Source: DAHVFK01 sp035310985 | GTDB lineage: Bacteria > Pseudomonadota > Gammaproteobacteria > Burkholderiales > SG8-39 | Length of the DNA: 64,000 bases | Assembly (NCBI GenBank): GCA_035310985.1 | Contig: DATGDH010000082.1 | Coordinates: forward strand, 1-64,000 | Reading direction: 5' to 3' | Shown: one piece after another, positions 32,513-41,098 of the stretch | Position numbering within the stretch: position 1 is the stretch's first letter | Layout: the number at the start of each line of letters is the position of its first letter | Position numbers and translations under genes: made by a program | The notes under the pieces: generated by a model | What the model saw: only the letters and a program-made list of their open reading frames with translations | The model's database searches: none | What the model was told of the DNA's origin: nothing

Positions 32513-33730
32513 CTACCTGGCGGAATGCCCCGCCAGCTTGACTTCAACCTTCTCGCTCACATCGAGCGAGGCGTAGTACTCGCGCAGGATCTCGAGCACT
32601 TCGGGCCGGCTGAATTCGGCCGGCACCTCCGAGCCTTCCGAGAGCCACTTGCGCAGCTTGGTGCCCGATACGAGCAGCCGGTCGGCGTCGGCGTGCGGGC
32701 AGGTGCGCGCCGAGGCCATGCCGCCGCACTTGTAGCACCAGAACGTCCAGTCGATCTTGAGCGGCTGCGTCTCGAGCGCGTCCTTCGGGATCTCGTCGAA
32801 GATGCGGTGCGCATCGAACGGGCCGTAGTAACTGCCCACGCCCGCGTGGTCGCGCCCCACGATCTGGTGCGAGCAGCCGTAGTTCTGCCGGAACAGCGCG
32901 TGCAGCAGCGCTTCGCGCGGCCCGGCGTAGCGCATGTCGAGTGGATAGCCCGCTTGCACGACGGTATTGGCGTGGAAGTACTTCTCGACCAGCACCGCGA
33001 TAGCGCGCGCGCGCACCTCGGCAGGGATGTCGCCCGGCTTGAGATTGCCGAGCAGCGAATGCACCAGCACGCCGTCGCAGGTCTCGATCGCCACCTTGGC
33101 GAGGTATTCGTGCGAGCGGTGCATCGGGTTGCGCGTCTGGAAGGCCGCGACCCTGGACCAGCCCAGACGCTCGAACTCGGCGCGCGTCTCGGCCGGCGTC
33201 ATGAACAGCGCGCCGTACTTCGCCTTGAAGCCGCCGTCGGACAGCACCTTCACGGGACCGGCGAGGTTCACGTCGGCCTGCTGCATGACCATCTTCACGC
33301 CGGGGTGCTCGAGATCGGTCGTGCGAAACACCGACATGCACTCGTGCGCCTTGTCGATGCGGTACTTCTCGCTCACCCGCATCGTCGCCAGGATCTCTTC
33401 GGCATCGGGGTCGACGAGCGCGATCTCCGCGCCGGTCTTGATGCTGTCGGCCACCGCATCGTCGACCGACAGCGTGATCGGGATGGGCCAGAACAGCCCG
33501 CTCGCCGTGCGCATGCCGTCGCACACGCCTTCCCAGTCGGCGCGCGTCATGAACCCGTCGAGCGGCGTGAAGCCGCCGATGCCGAGCATGATGAGGTCGC
33601 CCTTCTCGCGCGAGCTGACGCGCACCGCCGGCAGGGAGCGCGCGCGTGCGCGCTCCGCGGCAAGGGCTTCTCCCGTGAGCATGAGGGCTTTGAGCGCCCC
33701 TCCTCCATGCGGCCTGACGAGGCCCGGCAT
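32513..33730 (-). CDS. sat: sulfate adenylyltransferase (ATP sulfurylase), dissimilatory
   Basis: The 405-residue enzyme has the homo-oligomeric Sat signature motifs: QTRNPMHRSHEYLAK, HALFRQNYGCSHQIVGRDHA followed by GVGSYYG, and PLDMRYAGPREALLHA. A zinc-type CYKCGGMASARTCPH site near the C-terminus is typical of the dissimilatory form, as are the usual PUA-like N-terminal residues (GDLIMLGIGGFTPLDGFM). In sulfur oxidisers it turns APS and pyrophosphate into ATP and sulfate, completing the pathway begun by aprBA. It is 11 kb from apr, so the genes are not in one operon here. It is divergent from chrB. No cysC- or cysN-type partner is present. Confidence 0.96.
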   Translation of the reverse strand: MPGLVRPHGGGALKALMLTGEALAAERARARSLPAVRVSSREKGDLIMLGIGGFTPLDGFMTRADWEGVCDGMRTASGLFWPIPITLSVDDAVADSIKTGAEIALVDPDAEEILATMRVSEKYRIDKAHECMSVFRTTDLEHPGVKMVMQQADVNLAGPVKVLSDGGFKAKYGALFMTPAETRAEFERLGWSRVAAFQTRNPMHRSHEYLAKVAIETCDGVLVHSLLGNLKPGDIPAEVRARAIAVLVEKYFHANTVVQAGYPLDMRYAGPREALLHALFRQNYGCSHQIVGRDHAGVGSYYGPFDAHRIFDEIPKDALETQPLKIDWTFWCYKCGGMASARTCPHADADRLLVSGTKLRKWLSEGSEVPAEFSRPEVLEILREYYASLDVSEKVEVKLAGHSAR

Positions 33731-33863
33731 AAGCTATTCCCCCTTGATCGCGCGATATTTTCGGCACCCCACCTCACAGGGGCAACACCGTTGTTTTGAT
33801 TTCGCGATAAGGGTCCCTGATTCAGCGCCTTGCTACACTTGCGCGGCGACAGTCGGCGCACCC

Positions 33864-34838
33864 ATGCCCAAAAAGCCCCTACAAGACAGCGGACCCACTT
33901 TCAGCAGGTGGCTGTTCTGCGTCGCGAGCCTGCCGATCGCGGACCCCGAAACTCGCATGCGCGTGCTGCGCACCCTGGAGGCGCTCGGCGCGGCGCCGCT
34001 GCGCGAGGGCGTGTACGCGCTGCCGGACGAGCCGAAAAATCGCAGCGCGCTGAAGCCGTTGACCGATTACATCGCCAACGGCGGAGGTGTCGTGCACGTG
34101 CTCGAGGCGACGTCGGCGACCGAGGCGCAGGAGAAGGAATTCCGGCGCCTGTTTGACCGCACGGCGCGATACCTCGAGCTGATAAAGGTGGTCGAGAGCC
34201 TTCGGCTCGGCTTCGGCGTGTCCGACCCCGGCGACATCGCGCGCGTGCTCAACAAGCAGCGCCGGGAGTTCGAGTCGATCAGCGCGCTCGACTTCTTCCC
34301 CAATCAGACGAGCGCGCGCGCGGCCAGGGTGCTCGCTGAAGCCGAGGCGGCGGTGCGCAGGATGCTCTTCCCCCATGCGGGGAGCGCCACCGCGCGGGAA
34401 CCTGCCGAGACTCTGGTCAACCGCGTCTGGGCGACGCGCAAGCCGCTGTGGGCGGACCGGCTCGCCTGCGCCTGGCTGATACGGAGATTCGTCGACCCGG
34501 AGGGAAAGATCGTCTGGCTTGACAAGGGACAGACGCCGCCGCAGCGGTCGATCGGCTTCGCGTTCGACGGTGCGCAGTTCCACAATAGCGCGACGCGCGT
34601 GACCTACGAGGAGCTGCTCGAGCGCACCGGGCTCGCAGGCAATCGCGCGCTCGCGCGCATCGGCGGCATCGTTCATTATCTCGAGATCCAGGAGAGGCCC
34701 GTGCCCGAGGCCGCGGGCGTACTTACCCTGCTGCAGGGCGCGCGGCGGCGCGTGACGGGAGAGGACGAGCTGCTGCGCGAGGCCGAAAAGACCTTCGACC
34801 TCCTATACGACTCGTTCTACGAGCCGGCGCAGCGCTAG
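33864..34838 (+). CDS. chrB: ChrB-type chromate resistance protein
   Basis: The 324-residue product begins MPKKPLQDSGPTFSRWLFCV. The N-terminal half contains LREGVYALPDEPKNRSALKPLT and FRRLFDRTARYLELIKV. The C-terminal half has TRKPLWADRLACAWLIRRFV and IGFAFDGAQFHN with GNRALARIGGIVHYLEIQ, the ChrB C-terminal signature. ChrB senses chromate and regulates the ChrA efflux pump; no chrA is in the window. A role in sulfur metabolism is conceivable because chromate is a sulfate analogue and the gene lies back to back with sat, but this is speculation. It overlaps the BepA-like gene by four bases, tail to tail. Confidence 0.88.
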   Translation: MPKKPLQDSGPTFSRWLFCVASLPIADPETRMRVLRTLEALGAAPLREGVYALPDEPKNRSALKPLTDYIANGGGVVHVLEATSATEAQEKEFRRLFDRTARYLELIKVVESLRLGFGVSDPGDIARVLNKQRREFESISALDFFPNQTSARAARVLAEAEAAVRRMLFPHAGSATAREPAETLVNRVWATRKPLWADRLACAWLIRRFVDPEGKIVWLDKGQTPPQRSIGFAFDGAQFHNSATRVTYEELLERTGLAGNRALARIGGIVHYLEIQERPVPEAAGVLTLLQGARRRVTGEDELLREAEKTFDLLYDSFYEPAQR

Positions 34839-36289
34839 CGCTGCTTCTCCTCGCGCTGCTCGCGCTGGTGCTGCGCCTTCAGCTCGCGCAGCCTCGAGTC
34901 GACTTCCGAGAGCTGGTAGAAGTCGCCGTCGCCTGCGCTGCGCGCGAGCTGCAGTTGCTCGATCGCAGCCGGCAGGGAGCCCTGCAGCACGTAGACCTCG
35001 GCCTGGGCCTGGTGCTGCAGCAGGCGCTTGCCCAGGGCCGCGTAGGTCTTCGCCTGCAGCACGCGCAGGCGCTCGTCGTCCGGGTAGCGGCGCACCGGGT
35101 CGGCGAGCGCGGCGAGCGCGTCCTTGTAGCGGTCGGCACCCTGCAGCGCTTCGACGTACGCGTACACGAGCGGCCGCCAGTCGGGGTACTGCGCCTGTGC
35201 TTTCTCGAGGATCTCCAGCGCACCCGCACGGTCGCCGAGCGCCTGCCTGACGCGCGCCGCGAGCGCCTCGATCATCGGGCTCTGCGCGCGCGTGGCGCGC
35301 AGCGCCGCGAGCTGCGCGTCCGCCTCGCGCGCCTGCCCGGCACGCAGCAGCGCCGACGTGAGCCCGTAGCGCGCCGCCGCCTCGTTCGAGTAGCGCTTGT
35401 CGCGCACCACGTCGCGGAAGTGGGTCACCTGGTCCTGCGCGTCGCCGCTCTCGGCGCGCAGCCTGGCGCGCACCAGGTAGAACTCCAGGCTGTCGACGTG
35501 CTGGCGGTACGGCAGCTGGTCGGCGCGATTCTCCGCGTCGGCGATGCGCTCCGGTGTCAGAGGGTGATCGCGCAGGTAGGCCGGATAGCTCGAGTCGTCG
35601 GCGATGCGCGTGTAGCGCTCCATCTTCTCGAAGAAATCGGGCATTCCATGCGGGTCGAAACCCGCCGCCACCAAACGCTGGAAGCCGATCCGGTCGGCCT
35701 CGCGCTCGAATTCGCGCGAGTAGGCGAGCTGCGACTGGACGCTCGCACCCTGCACGGCCGCGGCCGCCCCCACCGCGAGGTCGGGCCGCGAGCGCCCGAG
35801 CAGGATCGCCGCCGCGAGCGCCGCCAGGGTCGGCAGTTGCATCTGCTGCTGTTGCGCGAGCTGGCGCGCGATGTGCCGCTGCGTGACGTGCGAAATCTCG
35901 TGCGCCAGCACCGAGGCGAGCTCCGATTCGTCGTCGGCGGCCATGATCAGCCCGGTATTCACCCCGACGAAGCCGCCTGGCAGCGCGAACGCGTTGATCG
36001 TGTTGTCGTGGATGCCGAAGAACTCGAAGCGCTCCTTCGCGCCCGGGGGCGCCTCGGCGAGCCGCTCGCCGATCCTCTGCAGATAGGCGGTCACCTCCGG
36101 GTCGCCGACATAGCTCGGATCGCGGTAGCGGATCTGGCGCATCGTGTTCTCGCCGATGCGCCGTTCCATCTGCGGGGTGAGAACCGCGTCCATCGAGCCG
36201 CCGAGATCCGGCAGGCTCTGCGCGGCCGCGGGCAGCGCCGACCCGGCGAGCAGCAGGCCTGCCAGCAGGAGCGGGATGATTCGGCGCAT
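34835..36289 (-). CDS. BepA-like M48 metalloprotease with TPR domain
   Basis: The 484-residue protein has a signal peptide (about 1-23, ending PAAAQ). The protease domain has the zinc site LASVLAHEISHVTQRH (His130, Glu131, His134) and a downstream REFEREADRIG supplying the third ligand. The C-terminal half (about 290-475) is made of TPR-like helices (for example RVRQALGDRAGALEILEKAQ). This is the layout of BepA/YfgC, a periplasmic protease and chaperone for outer-membrane assembly. The tail is strongly basic and acidic mixed (QHQREQREEKQR). It is divergent from moaC. Confidence 0.9.
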   Translation of the reverse strand: MRRIIPLLLAGLLLAGSALPAAAQSLPDLGGSMDAVLTPQMERRIGENTMRQIRYRDPSYVGDPEVTAYLQRIGERLAEAPPGAKERFEFFGIHDNTINAFALPGGFVGVNTGLIMAADDESELASVLAHEISHVTQRHIARQLAQQQQMQLPTLAALAAAILLGRSRPDLAVGAAAAVQGASVQSQLAYSREFEREADRIGFQRLVAAGFDPHGMPDFFEKMERYTRIADDSSYPAYLRDHPLTPERIADAENRADQLPYRQHVDSLEFYLVRARLRAESGDAQDQVTHFRDVVRDKRYSNEAAARYGLTSALLRAGQAREADAQLAALRATRAQSPMIEALAARVRQALGDRAGALEILEKAQAQYPDWRPLVYAYVEALQGADRYKDALAALADPVRRYPDDERLRVLQAKTYAALGKRLLQHQAQAEVYVLQGSLPAAIEQLQLARSAGDGDFYQLSEVDSRLRELKAQHQREQREEKQR

Positions 36290-36347
36290 GCGTTTATGAT
36301 AGCGGCTGGGCAGCCGAGTTCCTCGAAATTCCTTGCGGGAGAACACT

Positions 36348-36866
36348 TTGACAGCAAAGCGCGCGCGCAAGCTGACGCACCTCGACGCCCGCGGCCGGGC
36401 GCACATGGTCGACGTCGGGGGCAAGGCGAGTACGCACCGCGTTGCGATCGCCTCCGGGCGCATCTGCATGAGCCCGGCCACGCTGCGACTGCTGCTCGAG
36501 GGCGGCGCGAAAAAGGGCGACGTGCTCGGCGTGGCGCGCGTGGCCGCGATCCAGGCCGCCAAGCGAACGGCCGAGCTGATTCCCCTCGCGCACCCGATTT
36601 CGATCTCGCGCGTGGCGGTCGACTTCACGCCCGAGCCCGAGCGCTCGTCGGTGCGCCTGCTGGCAACGGTCGAATGTCGCGGGCGGACGGGCGTCGAGAT
36701 GGAAGCGCTCACCGCGGCCGCGGTCGGACTGCTTACGATTTACGACATGCTGAAGGCGGTTGAGCGCGGCATGACGCTCGAGGATCTGCGCCTCGAGGAA
36801 AAGCGCGGCGGGAAGTCGGGCGTCTACCGGCGCTCGAAAAGTGGAACGAGACATAAGCACATTTAA
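36348..36866 (+). CDS. moaC: cyclic pyranopterin monophosphate synthase MoaC
   Basis: The 172-residue enzyme catalyses the second step of molybdenum cofactor synthesis. Its blocks are KKGDVLGVARVAAIQAAKRT, ELIPLAHPISIS, GRTGVEMEALTAAAVGLLTI and YDMLKAVERG, ending with GGKSGVYRR. TTG 36348 is chosen for the GGGAG site eight bases upstream; another TTG at 36333 would add five residues. An atypical 11-residue basic tail (SKSGTRHKHI) follows the usual end. Mo-cofactor enzymes such as sulfite dehydrogenase SoxCD are not seen here, so the product must serve others. It precedes the sox operon by 113 bases. Confidence 0.9.
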   Translation: MTAKRARKLTHLDARGRAHMVDVGGKASTHRVAIASGRICMSPATLRLLLEGGAKKGDVLGVARVAAIQAAKRTAELIPLAHPISISRVAVDFTPEPERSSVRLLATVECRGRTGVEMEALTAAAVGLLTIYDMLKAVERGMTLEDLRLEEKRGGKSGVYRRSKSGTRHKHI

Positions 36867-36979
36867 TTATTCCGGCTTTCCAAAATTCCGCGGATGCCTA
36901 TAGGATCCTGCTTCGCGTAGTAATACCCATCCGCAAATCCGGACGCCAGATCCGGGTAAATCTTAGGAAGGAGGAGTGC

Positions 36980-37450
36980 ATGGACGTAGGACGTAGATTC
37001 GTGCTTAGAAGCGCGAGCGTGACCGGCGCGCTCGCCGCGTTCTTGGCCACAGGCCTGCTCAGGCCTGCGCAGGCGCTGGCTGCGACCTGGAACAAGGTCG
37101 CGTTCGGCGCCAAGAACCCCGCCGATGCGCTCAAGGGTATCGGCGCAGCCGGCACGGTGGAGAGCAAGGAGGTCCTGATCGACCTGCCGCAGATCGCGGA
37201 GAACGGCGCCGTAGTGCCGATCGAAGTCAGCAGCAAGGTGCCCGGCACCACTTCGATCGCGGTGCTGATCGAGAAGAACCCGTTTCCGCTCGTGGCGCAG
37301 TTCGACTTCATGGAGGGCGCCCTGCCCTACGTGAAGCTGAACGCGAAGGTCGGGGAGTCCTCCGCAGTCCGCGCCGTCGCGGACGCAGGCGGCAAGTTCT
37401 ATTCCGCCAGCAAGGAGGTCAAGGTGACTATTGGCGGCTGCGGCGGCTAA
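36980..37450 (+). CDS. soxY: SoxY, thiosulfate-carrier protein
   Basis: The 156-residue protein has a twin-arginine signal (MDVGRRFVLRSASVTGALAA) and the conserved C-terminal swinging arm VKVTIGGCGG, whose Cys154 covalently holds the sulfur intermediate. The mature domain shows the usual VVPIEVSSKVPGTTSIAVLI. A very strong ribosome site (AGGAAGGAGGAG) precedes the ATG. SoxY pairs with SoxZ, encoded next, and carries thiosulfate through the SoxAX and SoxB reactions in the periplasm. It is the first gene of soxYZAXB. Confidence 0.96.
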   Translation: MDVGRRFVLRSASVTGALAAFLATGLLRPAQALAATWNKVAFGAKNPADALKGIGAAGTVESKEVLIDLPQIAENGAVVPIEVSSKVPGTTSIAVLIEKNPFPLVAQFDFMEGALPYVKLNAKVGESSAVRAVADAGGKFYSASKEVKVTIGGCGG

Positions 37451-37461
37451 GGGAGAACATC

Positions 37462-37773
37462 ATGCCAGGACCGATGAAGATTCGCGCCACCGCGGAAGCA
37501 GGCTATACCGATATCCGAGTGCTCATGAGCCACCCGATGGAAACCGGGCTGCGCAAGGGCCCGGACGGAAAGCTGGTTCCCGCACATTTCATCCAGAACG
37601 TCACGGTCAAGGTGAACGGCAAGACCGTGGTCGAGGGCCAGATAAGCCAGGCGATCTCGCGCAACCCGGTGTTCGCGTTCCGCGTCAAGGGCGGGAACAA
37701 GGGCGACAAGGTCGAGATCAGCTGGACCGACAACAAGGGCGAGCACAACCAGACCGAAACAGCAGTCGCCTGA
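37462..37773 (+). CDS. soxZ: SoxZ, partner of the sulfur carrier SoxY
   Basis: The 103-residue protein lacks a signal peptide, as usual, and is probably exported with SoxY. Family residues include GYTDIRVLMSHPMETGLRKG, PAHFIQNVTVKVNGKTVVEG and ISWTDNKGEHNQTETAV. It forms a heterodimer with SoxY that presents the carrier arm to SoxAX and SoxB. It starts 11 bases after soxY behind a good GGGAG site. Confidence 0.96.
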   Translation: MPGPMKIRATAEAGYTDIRVLMSHPMETGLRKGPDGKLVPAHFIQNVTVKVNGKTVVEGQISQAISRNPVFAFRVKGGNKGDKVEISWTDNKGEHNQTETAVA

Positions 37774-37798
37774 AGCAAAAAACCAGGAGGAGGGAGCA

Positions 37799-38608
37799 AT
37801 GCGTAGAGTTTCAAGCCGTGCGTTGCTGGCAGGCGCCGCTTTGACCGTCGCGGCGAGCCTCGTTCACGCGGACGACACCAGGAAGGAGATCGAGAAGTAC
37901 CAGCGCATGACCGCGGAGAGCAGCCCGGTCGAGCTGTGGGAGATGGAAGGCGCGGATCTGTGGAAGCAGAAGCGCGGCCCGCACAACGTGTCGCTGGAGC
38001 GCTGCGACCTCGGCATGGGGCCCGGCGTGCTGAAGGGCGCCTACGCCCACCTGCCGCGCTACTTCAAGGATACGGGCCGCGTGCAGGACCTCGAATCGCG
38101 GCTCGTCACCTGCATGACGACGCTGCAGGGCTTCAGCGAGCAGGAAGCGACCAAGCGCGTGTTCGGCAACGCCGACAAGCCTTCCGACATGGAGTATCTC
38201 GCGGCCTACGTCGCCGGGAAGTCGCGCGGCGTGAAGATGCAGGTCAGCACCAAGGATCCGAAGGAAAAAGCAGCCTACGAGATGGGCAAGGCGCTGTTCT
38301 TCTACCGTGCGGGGCCGTGGGACTTCTCCTGCGCCTCCTGCCATGGGCATGAGGGCAAGCGCATCCGCATGCAGGAGCTGCCGGTGCTGTCCAGCCCGAA
38401 GGGCGCGCGCGGCACCTACACGACCTGGCCCGGCTATCGCGTTTCCGTGTCCCAGCTGAAGACGATGCAGTGGCGCCTGAACGACTGCTTCAGGCAGCAG
38501 AGGTTTCCGGAGCCCAAGTACGCGTCGGACGCGACGATCGCGCTCACCATGTACATGGCGGTGAACGCCAACGGGGCGACCTACCGCGGCCCCGGCACCA
38601 AGCGCTGA
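37799..38608 (+). CDS. soxA: SoxA, c-type cytochrome of the SoxAX complex (single heme motif)
   Basis: The 269-residue protein has a signal peptide (cleavage near VHADD) and a single heme motif Cys178-Ala-Ser-Cys181-His182. The active-site cysteine that ligates the catalytic heme in this family is Cys230 in RLNDCFRQQRFPEP. Cysteines 69 and 105 may form a structural disulfide replacing a second heme, as in monoheme SoxA. SoxAX joins thiosulfate to SoxY's cysteine, releasing electrons to cytochrome c. It follows soxZ after a 25-base gap with a GGAGGAGGG site. Confidence 0.95.
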   Translation: MRRVSSRALLAGAALTVAASLVHADDTRKEIEKYQRMTAESSPVELWEMEGADLWKQKRGPHNVSLERCDLGMGPGVLKGAYAHLPRYFKDTGRVQDLESRLVTCMTTLQGFSEQEATKRVFGNADKPSDMEYLAAYVAGKSRGVKMQVSTKDPKEKAAYEMGKALFFYRAGPWDFSCASCHGHEGKRIRMQELPVLSSPKGARGTYTTWPGYRVSVSQLKTMQWRLNDCFRQQRFPEPKYASDATIALTMYMAVNANGATYRGPGTKR

Positions 38609-38618
38609 GGAGGACGAC

Positions 38619-39236
38619 ATGACAAAGACGAGCATTTACCTTTGCCTCGGCGCGCTTGCGGCGGCACTCGCCGCCGCCCAACCCGCGCAGGCCGATCCGT
38701 CGCCGATGGAAGTGCGCGCGCTGCTGCACAAGGACTTCCAAGCCAAGGGCCAGGCGACGATGAGCCGCGTCGACCAGGACGACCTGCAGTTCCTCTGCAC
38801 GGTCGCGCACAACAAGCCGTCGGCCAAGCGGGTCAAGGAGATGGAAGCCGAGCAACATGCGGCCATCGTTTATCCGGCCGACGGCAAGTACATGGGAGAC
38901 TGGACGAAGGGCCAGAAGATCGCCGAGAGCGGCAAGGGCATGACCTGGAAGGACAAGCCCGGCGAGCAAAACGGAGGCTCGTGCTACAACTGCCATCAGC
39001 TCTCGCCCAAGGAGGCGTCGTACGGCACCGTCGGTCCGAGCCTGAGAGGGTTGGGCAAGAAGCGCGGCGACGGCATCGAGGTGCAGAAATACGTGTACGG
39101 CAAGATCTACAACTCGAAGGCCTCCAACCTGTGCTCGGAGATGCCGCGCTTCGGGACCTCGGGCACGCTCACCGAAGAGCAGATCAAGGATCTGACCGCC
39201 TACGTGCTCGATCCGGCCTCGCCGGTCAACCAGTAG
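38619..39236 (+). CDS. soxX: SoxX, monoheme cytochrome c of the SoxAX complex
   Basis: The 205-residue protein has a signal peptide (MTKTSIYLCLGALAAALAAA and onward to QPAQA) and the heme motif Cys122-Tyr-Asn-Cys125-His126 in SCYNCHQLSPKEASYGTVGP. The distal heme ligand is probably the Met in CSEMPRFG. It has an N-terminal extension of about 80 residues before the heme domain, as in the longer SoxX type. It is the electron-transfer subunit paired with SoxA. A terminator follows within 25 bases of the stop. Confidence 0.94.
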   Translation: MTKTSIYLCLGALAAALAAAQPAQADPSPMEVRALLHKDFQAKGQATMSRVDQDDLQFLCTVAHNKPSAKRVKEMEAEQHAAIVYPADGKYMGDWTKGQKIAESGKGMTWKDKPGEQNGGSCYNCHQLSPKEASYGTVGPSLRGLGKKRGDGIEVQKYVYGKIYNSKASNLCSEMPRFGTSGTLTEEQIKDLTAYVLDPASPVNQ

Positions 39237-39257
39237 CCGCGCGCAGCGTGGACACAA

Positions 39258-39290
39258 GGGGCTTGGCTTACCGCCAAGCCCCGTTTTTTT
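39258..39290 (+). terminator. Rho-independent terminator between soxX and soxB
   Basis: GGGGCTTGGC pairs perfectly with GCCAAGCCCC around the loop TTACC, and GTTTTTTT follows: a strong intrinsic terminator with a 10-bp stem. It lies inside the sox cluster, 16 bases before the soxB start, so soxB would receive reduced read-through transcription from soxYZAX. Confidence 0.9.
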
Positions 39291-39305
39291 GCAGCGGGGC
39301 GAACC

Positions 39306-41009
39306 ATGCAAAGACGTGAATTCCTGCGCCTGCTCGCGCTCGCCGCGGCCGCGGGCGCGAGCCTGCGTCCGGGAGCGAGCGAGGCCCGAGCCGCGGACGA
39401 GCTGTACGAGGTGCCACGCTTCGGCAACGTGTCGCTGCTGCACATCACCGATACGCACGCGCAGCTCCTGCCGGTGTACTTCCGCGAGCCGGACGTGAAT
39501 ATCGGCGTCGGTGCCGCCGCGGGCCATCCGCCGCACCTGGTCGGGGAGGCCTTCCTCAGGCAGTTCGGCATCGCGCGCGCCGGCAGGCTGGCGCATGCCT
39601 TCACGTACCTCGATTTCGAGGCCGCCGCGCGCCGCTACGGCCCGATGGGGGGCTTTGCCCATCTGGCGACGCTGGTCAAGCGCGTGCGCGCGGCGCGCCC
39701 GAACGCCCTGCTGCTCGACGGCGGGGACAGCTGGCAGGGCTCCGCCACGGCGCTGTGGACGCGCGGCGAGGACATGATCGGCGCACAAAAGCTGCTCGGC
39801 GTCGACGTGATGACCGCGCACTGGGAGTTCACCTACGGCGCGGATCGCGTGCAGCAGGCAGTCGAGAAGGAGCTCGCGCCGATCGAGTTCGTGGCGCACA
39901 ACGTCAAGACCGTCGACTTCGAAGACCCGGTCTTCAAGCCCTACACGCAGCGCAACATGAACGGCGTGCAGGTGGCGATCATCGGGCAGGCGTTTCCCTA
40001 TACGCCGATCGCACACCCGCGCTACCTGGTCGCGCAATGGAGCTTCGGCATCCAGGAGCGGCACCTGCAGAAGCAGGTCGACGAGGCGCGCGCCAAGGGC
40101 GCGGCGCTGGTCGTGCTGCTGTCGCACAACGGCATGGACGTCGACCTCAAGCTCGCCGGCCGAGTGCGCGGCATCGACGTGATCCTCGGCGGGCACACGC
40201 ACGACGGCGTCCCGGCGCCGACCGTGGTCGGCAATGGCGACGGCCAGACGCTGGTCACCAGCGCCGGCTGCAACGGGAAGTTCCTCGCGGTGCTCGATCT
40301 CGACGTGCGCGCGAACAAAGTGGCGGGATACCGCTACCGCCTGTTGCCCGTATTCGCCAACCTGCTGCCCGCGGACCCCGCGATGACGGCCTACATAGAC
40401 AAGGCGCGCGCCCCGTACGCCGAACGGCTCGGCGCCAAGCTCGCGGTCACCGAGGGACTGCTCTACCGGCGCGGCAACTTCAACGGCAGCTTCGACCAGC
40501 TGATCCTGGACGCGCAGATGGAAGTCAGAGGCGCCGAGATCGCGTTCTCGCCCGGGTTCCGCTGGGGCACGACGCTGCTCCCCGGGGACTCGGTGACGCG
40601 CGAGCACCTGATGGATCAGACCGCGATCACCTATCCCTACGCGACGCTGAACGAGTTCACCGGCGCGCAGATCAAGGCGATCCTCGAGGACGTCTGCGAC
40701 AACCTGTTCAATCCGGATCCGTATCTGCAGCAGGGCGGCGACATGGTGCGCGTGGGCGGCATGAGCTATGCCTGCGACCCGAGACAACTCATCGGCAAGC
40801 GCATCTTGGACATGCGCCTGGGCGGCAAGCCGCTCGAGGCGGACCGCAAATACAAGGTGGCAGGCTGGGCGCCGGTCGCCGAAGGCACGAGTGGCGAGCC
40901 GATCTGGGCGGTCGTGGAGACCTACCTCTCCGCGCACCGCAGCCTCGCCCCGCGGCGGCTCGAGGTGCCGCGTATCATCGGCATGGAAGGCAATCCCGGG
41001 CTGGCCTAG
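39306..41009 (+). CDS. soxB: SoxB, thiosulfohydrolase
   Basis: The 567-residue dimanganese enzyme has a Tat-like signal (MQRREFLRLLALAAAAGAS), the metal-binding LLHITDTHAQLLPVYFREPD at the start of the calcineurin-like fold, LLLDGGDSWQGSATALW, and VLLSHNGMDVDLKLA with VILGGHTHDGVP. It hydrolyses the terminal sulfone of the SoxYZ-bound intermediate, releasing sulfate. A GC stem-loop (41010-41017 with 41024-41031) follows the stop directly but lacks a T tract. soxCD is absent, so the sulfane sulfur would be released or passed to other carriers, as in bacteria that form sulfur globules or use Dsr-type routes. A strong terminator precedes the gene. Confidence 0.96.
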   Translation: MQRREFLRLLALAAAAGASLRPGASEARAADELYEVPRFGNVSLLHITDTHAQLLPVYFREPDVNIGVGAAAGHPPHLVGEAFLRQFGIARAGRLAHAFTYLDFEAAARRYGPMGGFAHLATLVKRVRAARPNALLLDGGDSWQGSATALWTRGEDMIGAQKLLGVDVMTAHWEFTYGADRVQQAVEKELAPIEFVAHNVKTVDFEDPVFKPYTQRNMNGVQVAIIGQAFPYTPIAHPRYLVAQWSFGIQERHLQKQVDEARAKGAALVVLLSHNGMDVDLKLAGRVRGIDVILGGHTHDGVPAPTVVGNGDGQTLVTSAGCNGKFLAVLDLDVRANKVAGYRYRLLPVFANLLPADPAMTAYIDKARAPYAERLGAKLAVTEGLLYRRGNFNGSFDQLILDAQMEVRGAEIAFSPGFRWGTTLLPGDSVTREHLMDQTAITYPYATLNEFTGAQIKAILEDVCDNLFNPDPYLQQGGDMVRVGGMSYACDPRQLIGKRILDMRLGGKPLEADRKYKVAGWAPVAEGTSGEPIWAVVETYLSAHRSLAPRRLEVPRIIGMEGNPGLA

Positions 41010-41098
41010 CGCCGCGCCGGACTGCGCGGCGAAGGAACTCTGCCCGGGCGGCGCGAATGCTTCTACGCTAAGCTCGGCCAGATGGGGGAACGAGTCCG

